The notes beneath the pieces are model-generated. The model was given only the letters and a program-made list of their open reading frames with translations. It did not search any database and had not been told where the DNA came from. This document shows, piece after piece, positions 44,788 to 53,381 of a stretch of DNA of 64,000 nucleotides (the first letter of the stretch is position 1; each line of letters starts with the position of its first letter). The position numbers and the translations under genes were made by a program. The DNA comes from Bacteroides uniformis. GTDB taxonomy: Bacteria > Bacteroidota > Bacteroidia > Bacteroidales > Bacteroidaceae. Where the stretch lies: the NCBI RefSeq assembly GCF_025147485.1, contig NZ_CP102263.1, positions 2,741,501 to 2,805,500 on the forward strand, in the 5' to 3' direction.

Positions 44788-46023
44788 TTATGGCTTTATG
44801 GCATTGTTTCTTATTGCTTCCATAATGTTTGCAGGCGGACGCCGGTTCATCAGTTCGTTCTTCATAAAGTCCATGTATGGGGCTGCGTGACTGAAGAACT
44901 TATGATATCCTGCACAAAGGTAATTCAGTCCCGGCTCTCCGTCGGCTGTACGTGCAAAACGGTTCTTTGGACATTCGCCGTTGCAGGCAAACAGCCATTC
45001 GCACTCCCTGCATTGGGTGGGGAGAGATTGTTGCTTCATCAGTCCGAAGGCTTGTTGCCGTTCTCCGTACATCATCTCCACCAGTGTATTCTGATGGATG
45101 TTGCCCAGTTTATATTCGGGGAAAACAAAATGGTCGCACGCATATACGTCTCCGTTGAACTCCATGACGCCTGCATGGCCGCAAGTCTTTGCCATGGAAC
45201 ATACACCCGGTTGTTCGCCTATCCAGTTGGCAAGGGTAGAGTCGAATAACTGTATGTAGTAAGTACCCACGTCCTGCTTTACCCATTCGTCGAACAAGGC
45301 GCATAGGAAGTCTCCCCATTGTTCCGGCGTGACGGAAAAGTCTGCCAGCTGCGTGCTCTTTTCCTTGTCTGCCAGGGAGGCAAGATGGCGTCCGTCCCCA
45401 TGAGGGGCAATGCGCTCCACGATGGGGGCAAACTGGATGTAATGGCATCCTATCTCCTTGAAGAAATTATAGAAGTCCAGCGGATAGTCGGCGTTGTAGT
45501 CATTGACCACTGCCATTCCGTTCCATTCCACACCGTGCTTTTTCAGCAGGTTGATGCCCTGCATCACCTTGACGAAAGAGGGCTTGCCCTGCTTGTTCTT
45601 CCGGTATTCGTCATGGAACTCCTGAGGCCCGTCTATGGAGACACCCACCAGCCAGTTGTTTTCTTTGAAAAACCGGCACCATTCATCGGTCAGCAACGTG
45701 CCGTTGGTCTGTATGCAGTTGTCTATGGTGCGTCCGTTGGCATATTTCTTTTGCAGCTCCATGGCACGTTTGTAGAAAGAGAGCGGACGCATCAGCGTCT
45801 CTCCGCCATGCCAGGTGAACAGAACCTGGGGCATGGTCTGCGAGTTGATGTACTCCTCGATGAACTTTTCCAGCAGTTCCTCGCTCATCACATGCTTGGG
45901 GTTGTCTCTATATAGTTTGGATTTCTCCAGATAATAGCAATAATCGCATGCCAGATTGCATACCGCACCTACCGGTTTCAGCATTACATAGAGCGGTTTG
46001 GCAAAAGGTGCATAGGTTGACAT
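44788..46023 (-). CDS. chuR: Anaerobic sulfatase maturase (radical SAM)
   Basis: 411 residues, the normal length. Radical SAM motif [10 protein letters not shown] near the N-terminus, WHGGET, and two C-terminal Cys clusters ([11 protein letters not shown] ... CDHF and [19 protein letters not shown]) for the auxiliary [4Fe-4S] centres, SPASM-type. It oxidises the active-site Cys or Ser of sulfatases to formylglycine. No sulfatase is encoded in the window, so it works in trans. The start is 2 bp from the window position of an opposing ORF, but the real divergent gene begins at 46157. Confidence 0.93.
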   Translation of the reverse strand: MSTYAPFAKPLYVMLKPVGAVCNLACDYCYYLEKSKLYRDNPKHVMSEELLEKFIEEYINSQTMPQVLFTWHGGETLMRPLSFYKRAMELQKKYANGRTIDNCIQTNGTLLTDEWCRFFKENNWLVGVSIDGPQEFHDEYRKNKQGKPSFVKVMQGINLLKKHGVEWNGMAVVNDYNADYPLDFYNFFKEIGCHYIQFAPIVERIAPHGDGRHLASLADKEKSTQLADFSVTPEQWGDFLCALFDEWVKQDVGTYYIQLFDSTLANWIGEQPGVCSMAKTCGHAGVMEFNGDVYACDHFVFPEYKLGNIHQNTLVEMMYGERQQAFGLMKQQSLPTQCRECEWLFACNGECPKNRFARTADGEPGLNYLCAGYHKFFSHAAPYMDFMKNELMNRRPPANIMEAIRNNAIKP

Positions 46024-46119
46024 GTATATTTTCTCTATTTTTATGATTTATAATTGTGCAAAAATACGTAAACCGAATGAAAAATCCTTTCTTTCTATTC
46101 GGTTTATAAGGAATATTAA

Positions 46120-46127
46120 TACCTTTG
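46120..46127 (+). promoter_or_regulatory. Bacteroides -7 box for the DUF4369 lipoprotein gene
   Basis: TACCTTTG matches TAnnTTTG, 29 bp before the ATG at 46157. It rules out the farther-upstream start near 46022. Confidence 0.6.
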
Positions 46128-46156
46128 CTGGGTGTAATTCAAAAATCGTTTCTTGC

Positions 46157-46906
46157 ATGATTAGAATGAGTGTGAACCGCATTTTACCCTTTTTGCTCCT
46201 GCTTGTGCTCTTTACTTCTTGCAACCGCAAGTATAAGATAGAGGGCAGTTCCTCGGTAACCAGCCTTGACGGAAAGATGTTGTTCCTCAAGACGCTTCGG
46301 GACGGGCAATGGGTGAACGTCGACTCGGCAGAGGTTATCCATGGGCATTTCAAGATGAAAGGCCGGGCCGATTCCGTGATGATGGTGACTCTTTATATGG
46401 ACCACGAGGGCATTATGCCTTTGGTGCTGGAAGACGGCAAAATCGTGGTTTCCATCTCCAATACTCAGTTGATTGCCAAAGGGACTCCTTTGAATGACAA
46501 ACTGTACGAGTTCATAGACAAGCGCAATTCCCTGGAAGTGAAGATAGAGGAGCTGGAACGGAAAGAGGCGCGTATGGTGCTGGACGGTGCCAATCTGGAT
46601 GACGTGCATGGGCAGTTGGCAAAGGAAGGCGAAGCACTTGTGAAGGAGATGAACGACTACGTCCGGCAGTTCATTGTAGATAACTTTGAGAATGTGCTGG
46701 GCCCCAGTGTATTCATGATGATGTGCAGCACACTGCCCTATCCGGTGATGACTCCGCAGATTGAGGACATCATGAGAACTGCTCCCTTGTCTTTTAAAGA
46801 GAATACTTTGGTGAAGGATTTCCTTACAAAGGCGAAGGAGAACATGCAGCTGATTGAAGAGCAGAAGCGCATGAAGCAAAATGCTTCTGTAGGAGGACAG
46901 AAATAA
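46157..46906 (+). CDS. DUF4369-type lipoprotein
   Basis: 249 residues. The lipoprotein signal PFLLLLVLFTSC gives a lipidated Cys. The following beta-rich domain (YKIEGSSSVTSLDGKMLFLKTL, HGHFKMKGRADSVMMVTLYM, PLVLEDGKIVV) is the DUF4369 pattern often found before thioredoxin-like domains in Bacteroidetes. Here a helical, charged C-terminus replaces the thioredoxin domain. Envelope protein of unknown role. Confidence 0.8.
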   Translation: MIRMSVNRILPFLLLLVLFTSCNRKYKIEGSSSVTSLDGKMLFLKTLRDGQWVNVDSAEVIHGHFKMKGRADSVMMVTLYMDHEGIMPLVLEDGKIVVSISNTQLIAKGTPLNDKLYEFIDKRNSLEVKIEELERKEARMVLDGANLDDVHGQLAKEGEALVKEMNDYVRQFIVDNFENVLGPSVFMMMCSTLPYPVMTPQIEDIMRTAPLSFKENTLVKDFLTKAKENMQLIEEQKRMKQNASVGGQK

Positions 46907-46920
46907 ACAGGAATGAGTTG

Positions 46921-46985
46921 ATAATGACAAACGGAAATGCCTGAATATCCTATCAAGATATTCAGGCATTCCCGTTTGTCATTAT
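46921..46985. terminator. Long bidirectional hairpin terminator
   Basis: About 28 nearly perfect base pairs between 46921-46949 and 46957-46985, with a 7-nt loop. It separates the convergent lipoprotein and plsC genes. Confidence 0.9.
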
Positions 46986-46989
46986 GTCT

Positions 46990-47748
46990 TTATCTGTCCT
47001 GGTCTTCGTTCTTCACCATCCCTTTATACTTTTCCGGCAATGCACTCTCCACCGCCGCATAAGCCTCGTTCATGCTTGCCTTGATGTTTTCTGCCCCTTT
47101 CCCTTTGGGAGGAATAGGTTCATGGATGGTCAGTATCATCCGGTGGCGGTGTATCCACTTTCCGGTGCGTGGAAGAATCTCGAACGAGCCGTCTATAGTG
47201 ACGGGCACCACTTCCAGTTGCAGTTCATCTGCCAACTGGAAAGCACCTCTCTTGAAGTACCCCATGTGTCCCGTGAAGGTACGTGCCCCTTCGGGAAATA
47301 CTACCAGTGACACGCCGTCTTTCAAAGATGATTCTGCCTGCCGCATGGTGGCAAGCACCTTCTTGGGGCTGGAACGGTCGACGAAGATATGTCCTGCGCT
47401 CTCGCATGCCTTGCCGACAAACGGGATTTTGCGCAGGCTCTTCTTCATCATCCATTTGAAGTTCCGTCCCAGGAATCCGTATATCAAGAATATGTCGAAG
47501 GCACCTTGGTGATTGGGCACAAACACGTAGGAAGTACGTTTGTGTATTTTCTCCCTTCCATGTACCTCCACCGGAATAAGCAGTATATAGCAGATGAGCT
47601 GTGACCAGATTTTACCGGGATAGTAACCCCAGATATGCGCTCCTCCTATCAGCGAACCGATGATGGTGACCAATGCTGTAAGGATAGTCAGTACCAATAA
47701 AATGGGCAACGCAAAGCAAACCTGATAAATAATATAAAGTATCTTCAT
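46990..47748 (-). CDS. plsC: 1-Acyl-sn-glycerol-3-phosphate acyltransferase
   Basis: 252 residues. Two N-terminal membrane helices, the catalytic NHQGAFD motif (His80, Asp85) and FPEGARTFTG, the glycerol-phosphate-binding block. It acylates lysophosphatidic acid to phosphatidic acid at the inner membrane. It lies 49 bp downstream of the phosphoesterase gene and may be part of that operon. Confidence 0.92.
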   Translation of the reverse strand: MKILYIIYQVCFALPILLVLTILTALVTIIGSLIGGAHIWGYYPGKIWSQLICYILLIPVEVHGREKIHKRTSYVFVPNHQGAFDIFLIYGFLGRNFKWMMKKSLRKIPFVGKACESAGHIFVDRSSPKKVLATMRQAESSLKDGVSLVVFPEGARTFTGHMGYFKRGAFQLADELQLEVVPVTIDGSFEILPRTGKWIHRHRMILTIHEPIPPKGKGAENIKASMNEAYAAVESALPEKYKGMVKNEDQDR

Positions 47749-47797
47749 AGGTGTCGGATTTTTTATTGCTACAAAGATATACCTTTTTCTTATTTCG

Positions 47798-48973
47798 TCA
47801 CTCTTTCTCTCTTACTAATTTTAGTACTGTAATTTCCGGCCATGCCCCGAACCGGAACGGCAGTCCTACATAGCCGATGCCAATATTTACGTACAAAGCC
47901 CTCTTGCCTTCGTAGTACATTCCTCTCCATTCCGGATAGATAAGTTCGGCAAGGGAATGTCCGAACAAGATGCCTTGCATGGCGTGGGTGTGTCCTGCAA
48001 GCATCAGTGAAATATCCGATTGGGGCAGTACCTCGCGCCTCCAGTGGGTAGGGTTATGGCTGAGCAATATTTGGAACATTCCCTCCGTGCCCTGCATGGC
48101 TTGCGGCAAGTCTGCAAATTGGGAGAAAGGAGGCTCCCCGTCGTTTTCCACACCGATGAGGGCTATGCTGTCACCTTTGTGATGAAGGATGTCATGCTCA
48201 TTGTTCAGCAGTTTCCATCCCATTGCTTTCTGCTGCCGGATTAAATAGTCCAGATTGGCGATTTCTGCTTTCGGGCTTTGCCAGTGATAGTATGAGCCAT
48301 AGTCATGGTTGCCGAGGATGGAGTATACTCCGTCCGGTGCATATAGTTGGGAGAGTATTTCTTGGAAACCATCCAGTTCGTGGCTCTGCTGGTTCACGAG
48401 GTCACCGGTGAAGACAATCAGGTCCGGCTTCTGTCCGTTGACTAAATCGACCAACTGTTTGATGGGTTCCGGATTGCCTTGCCAACTGCCGATGTGTATG
48501 TCCGATATTTGCACGATGCGGTAGCCGTCGAAACCTTCCGGAATATTGGCAGAACGGTATTCCACTTCTTTTGTATCGAAACGGGTGATGCCTGCCAGGG
48601 TACCGTAAAGGATATTGAAGAAGCTGACGACAGCCAAAACCAGTCCTATAGCGGTGAACGGGCTGCGGGGACAACGACGGATGATGAAGTGCGCCAGTAC
48701 TCCCACCAGCGAGCAAAGCATGAATATGGTTTTTGGAAAGACAAACAGCATGATGGTAATTGCCAGTCTGCCTATGGCCTGCGTATGGTTTGACATCGCA
48801 TTGTCGCCCGTAAGGAATATGAAGTAAACATAGCCTGCCGCTAATAGCAAGGTGGGAAGCCAATAAAGGCAGTGAAGGACTGCCTTTCTGGTTTTTCTTA
48901 CTACATAAACCAAGTAAATGTAAAGGTCGGGGATGAGAAGGAAAAGGATGAAAACAAGAGTTACTCGGTGCAT
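47798..48973 (-). CDS. Membrane-anchored calcineurin-like metallophosphoesterase
   Basis: 391 residues. About four N-terminal membrane helices (to ~residue 130) are followed by a phosphoesterase domain with all metal motifs: ISDIHIGSW, FTGDLVNQ, LGNHDYGSY and LAGHTHAMQG. It resembles YkuE/YaeI-type enzymes, whose substrates may be lipid pyrophosphates such as UDP-sugar lipids; the true substrate is unknown. The gene overlaps the end of the four-helix membrane protein gene by 13 bp, so it belongs to the ECF-sigma operon. Confidence 0.88.
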   Translation of the reverse strand: MHRVTLVFILFLLIPDLYIYLVYVVRKTRKAVLHCLYWLPTLLLAAGYVYFIFLTGDNAMSNHTQAIGRLAITIMLFVFPKTIFMLCSLVGVLAHFIIRRCPRSPFTAIGLVLAVVSFFNILYGTLAGITRFDTKEVEYRSANIPEGFDGYRIVQISDIHIGSWQGNPEPIKQLVDLVNGQKPDLIVFTGDLVNQQSHELDGFQEILSQLYAPDGVYSILGNHDYGSYYHWQSPKAEIANLDYLIRQQKAMGWKLLNNEHDILHHKGDSIALIGVENDGEPPFSQFADLPQAMQGTEGMFQILLSHNPTHWRREVLPQSDISLMLAGHTHAMQGILFGHSLAELIYPEWRGMYYEGKRALYVNIGIGYVGLPFRFGAWPEITVLKLVREKE

Positions 48974-49587
48974 ATATCTTTCAATTCTTCAATGTTCTTT
49001 TTAATATTGTCCAGATGTTTGTAAATCACTTTTTTGTAGAGAATATAGATAATTAGCGCGTCAAATACTACGAAAAGGGTAATCAGTAGGGCTTGTACGC
49101 TGGCTGGTGCCAGATGATATTCCATCACCCAATAGTTGAGGATATTGAAAAGGATAATCCAAATGGAGATGCCCATCACTTCATATCTGGTCCATTGGCG
49201 GAAGGTGGTCATACGGCGACTGACTTCGGCAACCCCCATTTCATCAATACGCGTGTCCTTGTTCCAGCGGTATGTTTTCCAGTCCCACCACATGCCTATG
49301 AGGATGCTTATAGCGATGAATCCCAGTAAAGCGACAATCTTGCCTTGCAGCTGCTCATTGAAGCCGAAGGTGGGCAGCAACAGCCATATAAGCAGAAGGG
49401 CTGCCAGACCTACCGCTCCCATTCCGATAGAGAAACGCTGTATGACTACGAGTCGTCCCAGACTTTTGCGGGTATTGGCCTTGTAGCCGGCAATCAGTTC
49501 GGTAATCTGCTGTTCGTCAGCAATCGGTTCTTTCTGCAACTGTTCATTCAGTGCGTTCCATGATTTCTTCAGTTCATCCAGTTCCAT
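48961..49587 (-). CDS. Four-helix membrane protein, putative anti-sigma factor
   Basis: 208 residues. A short cytoplasmic helical N-terminus (MELDELKKSWNALNEQLQKE), then four membrane helices (about 46-70, 80-100, 135-160, 165-185) and a charged C-terminal helix. No family assigned with confidence. It is encoded 4 bp after the ECF sigma factor gene, the normal place of an anti-sigma factor, and its cytoplasmic N-terminal helices could bind sigma. It does not show the HxxxCxxC zinc motif. Confidence 0.65.
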   Translation of the reverse strand: MELDELKKSWNALNEQLQKEPIADEQQITELIAGYKANTRKSLGRLVVIQRFSIGMGAVGLAALLLIWLLLPTFGFNEQLQGKIVALLGFIAISILIGMWWDWKTYRWNKDTRIDEMGVAEVSRRMTTFRQWTRYEVMGISIWIILFNILNYWVMEYHLAPASVQALLITLFVVFDALIIYILYKKVIYKHLDNIKKNIEELKDICTE

Positions 49588-49591
49588 ATAT

Positions 49592-50077
49592 TTATTCCTC
49601 CTTATTCATTTTTTTCAATTTGTCCTTGATGCGGCTGAGTTTGGTGGCAACGTTTGTCAAGGTCAGCCCGGTGATTTCGGCAATTTCTTCGTAGCTTTTC
49701 TCTTCCAGATAGAGCAGTATGATGGACTTTTCCAATTGTCCCAGTCGGTTTATCATCCGGTAGAGCTGCCGTAGCATGGCTTGTGTCTCGTCGGTTTCTT
49801 CAGTCCGGTCGGCTTCCTGGGTGAGGGTGACGATTTCGGGGATGTTCTTTTCTTTGCGGATAAAGCTGATGCACGTGTTCAGTGCGATGCGGTAAATCCA
49901 TGTGGAAATCTTACACTCCCGCCGGAACTTGGGAAATGCTTTCCATAAGTTGAGCACCACTTCCTGATACAGGTCGTTGAGGGTAGCATTGGGCGTGGTG
50001 TACAGATAGCACACCTTATATATCACGCGCTCATACTCCCGTACCACGGATACAAACTCTTGTTCTGCATTTTCCAT
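49592..50077 (-). CDS. ECF-type RNA polymerase sigma factor
   Basis: 161 residues: sigma region 2 (NDLYQEVVLNLWKAFPKFRRECKISTWIYRIALN) and region 4 (LGQLEKSIILLYLEEKSYEEIAEITGLTLTNVATKLSRIKDKL). Usual ECF length. It directs transcription of a stress or envelope regulon, probably including its own operon. It is the first gene of sigma - membrane protein - phosphoesterase. Its upstream region holds a large inverted repeat. Confidence 0.93.
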   Translation of the reverse strand: MENAEQEFVSVVREYERVIYKVCYLYTTPNATLNDLYQEVVLNLWKAFPKFRRECKISTWIYRIALNTCISFIRKEKNIPEIVTLTQEADRTEETDETQAMLRQLYRMINRLGQLEKSIILLYLEEKSYEEIAEITGLTLTNVATKLSRIKDKLKKMNKEE

Positions 50078-50156
50078 CTTTTAGCTTCTTTCGAATTGCT
50101 TTTGCACTGTTAGTCGCATTGTGTGGCGATAAATCACAGTTCAAAAAGGATTATTT

Positions 50157-50284
50157 TAATGTGTTAATGTGCCTATATGCTAATGTGCCTATATGCTAAT
50201 GTGCCAATGACCTGCGGCATGGTAGCACAATATACATATAGCGCAGCCAATTGGCACATTAGCATATAGGCACATTAGCACATT
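50157..50284. repeat. Large inverted repeat with 16-bp tandem units
   Basis: TAATGTGCCTATATGC is repeated in tandem at 50165 and 50181, with a partial third copy at 50197. The complementary arm (CCAATTGGCACATTAGCATA ...) fills 50248-50284. The arms pair over 30-plus bases around a ~40-nt centre. It occupies the gap between the MetH-activation gene and the sigma gene. Confidence 0.8.
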
Positions 50285-50286
50285 AT

Positions 50287-51201
50287 TCATATTGTAGTGG
50301 CTAAAAACTTCCGCATATCCCCTATTGGCATTCCCCGGCGGCGGGCGTAGTCGTCCAGCTGGTCTTCTCCAATCTTGCCCACTGAAAAGTATCGGGATGC
50401 GGGATGTGCCAGCATCATGCCGCAGACGGAGGAGTGAGGGTGCATGGCTCCATGTTCAGTCAGCGTGATGCCTATCTGCTTCATGCCGAGCAGTTCGTCC
50501 AGCAGGAAATTCACGGATTGGTCGGGTAGGGAGGGGTATCCCACAGCGGGGCGGATGCCTTGGTATTTCTCGACCAGCAGATCCGGAATGGACAAGGATT
50601 CGTCGGGGGCATACCCCCAAGCCTCCTTGCGGACATATTCGTGCATCTTTTCTGTGGCGGCTTCGGCAAGGCGGTCGTTCAGAGTCTGTACAAGGAGATG
50701 TTTGTAAGGGTCGCTTTTATAAGTCTCTTCGGCCTCTTCACTGATGGTGGAGGCGAAAAGTCCTACGATGTCGGGCGTGCCTGAAGAGAGGGGACGTACA
50801 AAATCGCTCAGACAGAGAAATGGACCGCCATCGGGTTGGGGTGTCTGCTGGCGGAGCAGTGGGAAGGTTGTTCCTTCTATCAAGAGGTTATCTCCGTCTG
50901 CATTTGCCTGGCAAAGCCTGAAGATGCAATGGATGGAGATTGTTTCGTCCAGTCGGTCGAGCATTCTATTGGCCTCCTTGAAGAGCTGCATGGCTTCGGA
51001 AGCCTTGGTGCGTTCCTCTTCGGGAAAGGTCGTCAGCCAAAGTGCACGGCAAGAATCGCAGCCATGGATGTTTGCGATAGCTGCAAAGCGAGGCTGGAAG
51101 CCCCAGGCATGGAAGAAATAAATCCAGTTGATGTAAGGGGTTACTTCATGAATCCGATACGAAAGCAATTCATGCCCCAGTGCCAATATTGTCCTTTTCA
51201 T
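50287..51201 (-). CDS. Stand-alone MetH reactivation (AdoMet-binding) domain protein
   Basis: 304 residues. The C-terminal two thirds match the activation domain of cobalamin-dependent methionine synthase: RPAVGYPSLPDQS, then LTEHGAMHPHSSVCGMML and YFSVGKIGEDQLDDYARRRGM. In full-length MetH this domain binds AdoMet and remethylates inactivated cob(II)alamin. Here it is a separate protein with no methyltransferase or B12-binding domain, so it presumably works in trans with a MetH lacking the domain, encoded elsewhere. 33 bp downstream of pyrC. Confidence 0.85.
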   Translation of the reverse strand: MKRTILALGHELLSYRIHEVTPYINWIYFFHAWGFQPRFAAIANIHGCDSCRALWLTTFPEEERTKASEAMQLFKEANRMLDRLDETISIHCIFRLCQANADGDNLLIEGTTFPLLRQQTPQPDGGPFLCLSDFVRPLSSGTPDIVGLFASTISEEAEETYKSDPYKHLLVQTLNDRLAEAATEKMHEYVRKEAWGYAPDESLSIPDLLVEKYQGIRPAVGYPSLPDQSVNFLLDELLGMKQIGITLTEHGAMHPHSSVCGMMLAHPASRYFSVGKIGEDQLDDYARRRGMPIGDMRKFLATTI

Positions 51202-51234
51202 CCCATTTCATCCCTAATCCTTAATCCCTAGCCT

Positions 51235-52581
51235 TCACTCTCCAAATCTCAGTTCCTCGCCACGATAAGCATCGTCCACCATGCCGTCGCTATAAACGGG
51301 ATGTCCGTTGGCAAAAGTCCTTTCCACTTTCCAGTTGAAGGTATGTCCTTCCAATGGGCTCCAGCCGCATTTGCTCAAAACTTTGTCGGCTGTCACTTCC
51401 CACGGGGTATCGGGGCGTACCAGCACAAGGTCTGCCCGGTAACCTTCACGGATATAGCCGCGCTCGTTGATGCGGTAAATTTGTGCGGGAGCATGGCACA
51501 TTTTTTCAACGATGGTCTCGAGTGTGAATATTCCCTCATCTACCAGTTGCAGCATGCTGACAAGCGAAAACTGTATCATCGGCATGCCGGACATGGCCTT
51601 CAAGGCACCTCCTTCTTTTTCGGAGAGCAGATGGGGCGCATGGTCGGTGGCTATAACGTCTATCAGGCCGGAGTTGACGGCTGCACGCAGGGCATCGCGG
51701 TCGGCTTGCTTCTTAATGGCAGGATTGCACTTGATACGTGTGCCCAACGTGCGATAGTCACTGAGCGTGAAGAGGAGATGGGCAACGCATGCTTCGGCGG
51801 TGATATGCTTCTCGGAAAGTGAATAGTCATTGAACAGTTGCAGTTCCTTGGCTGTGGACACATGCAGAATATGCAGCCGTGCACCGGCAATCCTTGCCAG
51901 CCGTACTGCCAGCTCAGAAGATGCACAGCATGCTGCCGAGGAGCGGATGTAGGGATGCTTGCCTATGGGAATATCATTCTCTCCGGCAAACATTTCCTTA
52001 TACTTGGCAATATTGTTCTTGATGGTTTCCTGGTCTTCGCAGTGGGCGGCAATCAGCATGTCTGTACCGTTGAAGATGTTCAGCAGGCTGTTCATCTTGT
52101 CTACCAGCATGTTTCCGGTACTGGAGCCCATGAATAGCTTGATACCGCAGACGCGGTGCTTGTCCAGCTTGCCGAATTCGCTGTAATTGTCGTTTGTTGC
52201 GCCGAAGTAGCAGGAATGGTTTACGATACACTTCTCGTTCAGCAAATCAAGTTTGGCGTTCAAGGCATCCAGCGTAGTGGTCACCGGATTTGTATTGGGC
52301 ATATCCATGATGGAGGTCACACCACCTGCGGCAGCCGCACGGCTTTCGGTGAGGATGTCCGCTTTGTGGGTCAGCCCGGGATCGCGAAAATGTACATGGT
52401 CGTCGATGATGCCAGGCAACAGATAGCATCCGGTGGCATCTATGGTCTCGTCACAAGGGGCGGAGAGCGGTTTCCAGTTGGTCAGTACCTCTGCAATGCG
52501 CCCGTCTTCTATCACTACGGAACCTTTCACGGATTGTCCTTCGTTGACAATCGTAGCGTTATGTATCAATGTTCTTTTCAT
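51235..52581 (-). CDS. pyrC: Dihydroorotase
   Basis: 448 residues, class I amidohydrolase. Metal motif DHVHFRDPGLTHKAD, Lys in CGIKLFMGSSTGNM (candidate carboxylated or structural Lys), AAHCEDQE, ILHVSTAKE and ATDHAPHL. It closes N-carbamoyl-aspartate to dihydroorotate in pyrimidine synthesis. Allantoinase or hydantoinase are relatives, but DPGLTHK and the overall pattern are dihydroorotase-like. It is flanked by a GT2 gene upstream and the MetH-activation gene downstream. Confidence 0.92.
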   Translation of the reverse strand: MKRTLIHNATIVNEGQSVKGSVVIEDGRIAEVLTNWKPLSAPCDETIDATGCYLLPGIIDDHVHFRDPGLTHKADILTESRAAAAGGVTSIMDMPNTNPVTTTLDALNAKLDLLNEKCIVNHSCYFGATNDNYSEFGKLDKHRVCGIKLFMGSSTGNMLVDKMNSLLNIFNGTDMLIAAHCEDQETIKNNIAKYKEMFAGENDIPIGKHPYIRSSAACCASSELAVRLARIAGARLHILHVSTAKELQLFNDYSLSEKHITAEACVAHLLFTLSDYRTLGTRIKCNPAIKKQADRDALRAAVNSGLIDVIATDHAPHLLSEKEGGALKAMSGMPMIQFSLVSMLQLVDEGIFTLETIVEKMCHAPAQIYRINERGYIREGYRADLVLVRPDTPWEVTADKVLSKCGWSPLEGHTFNWKVERTFANGHPVYSDGMVDDAYRGEELRFGE

Positions 52582-52625
52582 ATCTTCCTAATATTTGTAG
52601 TAAACCCCTATCACTCTATCACCCA

Positions 52626-53381
52626 TCACTTCATCTCCTTATCTACGGTAGGATATTTATGGAACCAACTGTTCCATTTCAACCGAATCACTCCGAATAC
52701 GGCTTCACCAAAAATACTACTGTTCATTTTGGAGGTGCCCAGTTCGCGATTGATGAAGATGACAGGCACTTCCTTTACCTTGAAGCCACATTTGTAGGCG
52801 GTGAATTTCATTTCTATCTGGAAGGCGTATCCTTTGAAGCGGATACCGTCCAGATTGATGGTCTCCAATACCCGGCGGCGGTAACATACAAATCCGGCTG
52901 TAGTGTCGTGGATGGGCAGCCCGGTGATGAAGCGCACATACTTGGAGGCAAAATAAGACATCAGTACACGTCCCATGGGCCAGTTCACTACGTTCACACC
53001 ACTCACATAACGTGAACCGATGGCTACATCGGCACCCTCTTCGGAGCAGGCGCGGTAGAGTCGCGGCAGGTCTTGGGGATTGTGGCTGAAGTCGGCATCC
53101 ATTTCGAAGATATACTCATAACCTCGTTGCAATGCCCACTTAAAGCCGGCTATATAGGCTGTTCCCAATCCCAGCTTTCCTTTGCGCTCCACCATGAAGA
53201 GGCGTTCAGGAAACTCCTGCTGCAAGGTCTTTACAATGGCAGCCGTTCCGTCGGGCGAACCGTCTTCAATGACAAGGATGTGAAAACCATGTTTCAGAGC
53301 AAAAACGGCACGGATGATATTTTCTATATTCTCCCGTTCATTGTAGGTGGGGATGATGACAATGCTGTCTGATGTTTGCAT
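52626..53381 (-). CDS. Polyprenol-phosphate mannosyltransferase (GT2, DPM1-like)
   Basis: 251 residues. GT2 motifs IVIIPTYNERENIENII, LVIEDGSPDGTA, FEMDADFSHNP (DxD) and the DPM1-type IGSRYVSGVNVVNWP ... RFITGLPIHDTTAGFVCYRR. It moves a sugar from a nucleotide donor to a polyprenyl phosphate on the cytoplasmic side of the membrane, giving a lipid-linked donor for protein O-glycosylation or lipid modification. There are no membrane helices, as in soluble DPM1 proteins. Confidence 0.9.
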   Translation of the reverse strand: MQTSDSIVIIPTYNERENIENIIRAVFALKHGFHILVIEDGSPDGTAAIVKTLQQEFPERLFMVERKGKLGLGTAYIAGFKWALQRGYEYIFEMDADFSHNPQDLPRLYRACSEEGADVAIGSRYVSGVNVVNWPMGRVLMSYFASKYVRFITGLPIHDTTAGFVCYRRRVLETINLDGIRFKGYAFQIEMKFTAYKCGFKVKEVPVIFINRELGTSKMNSSIFGEAVFGVIRLKWNSWFHKYPTVDKEMK

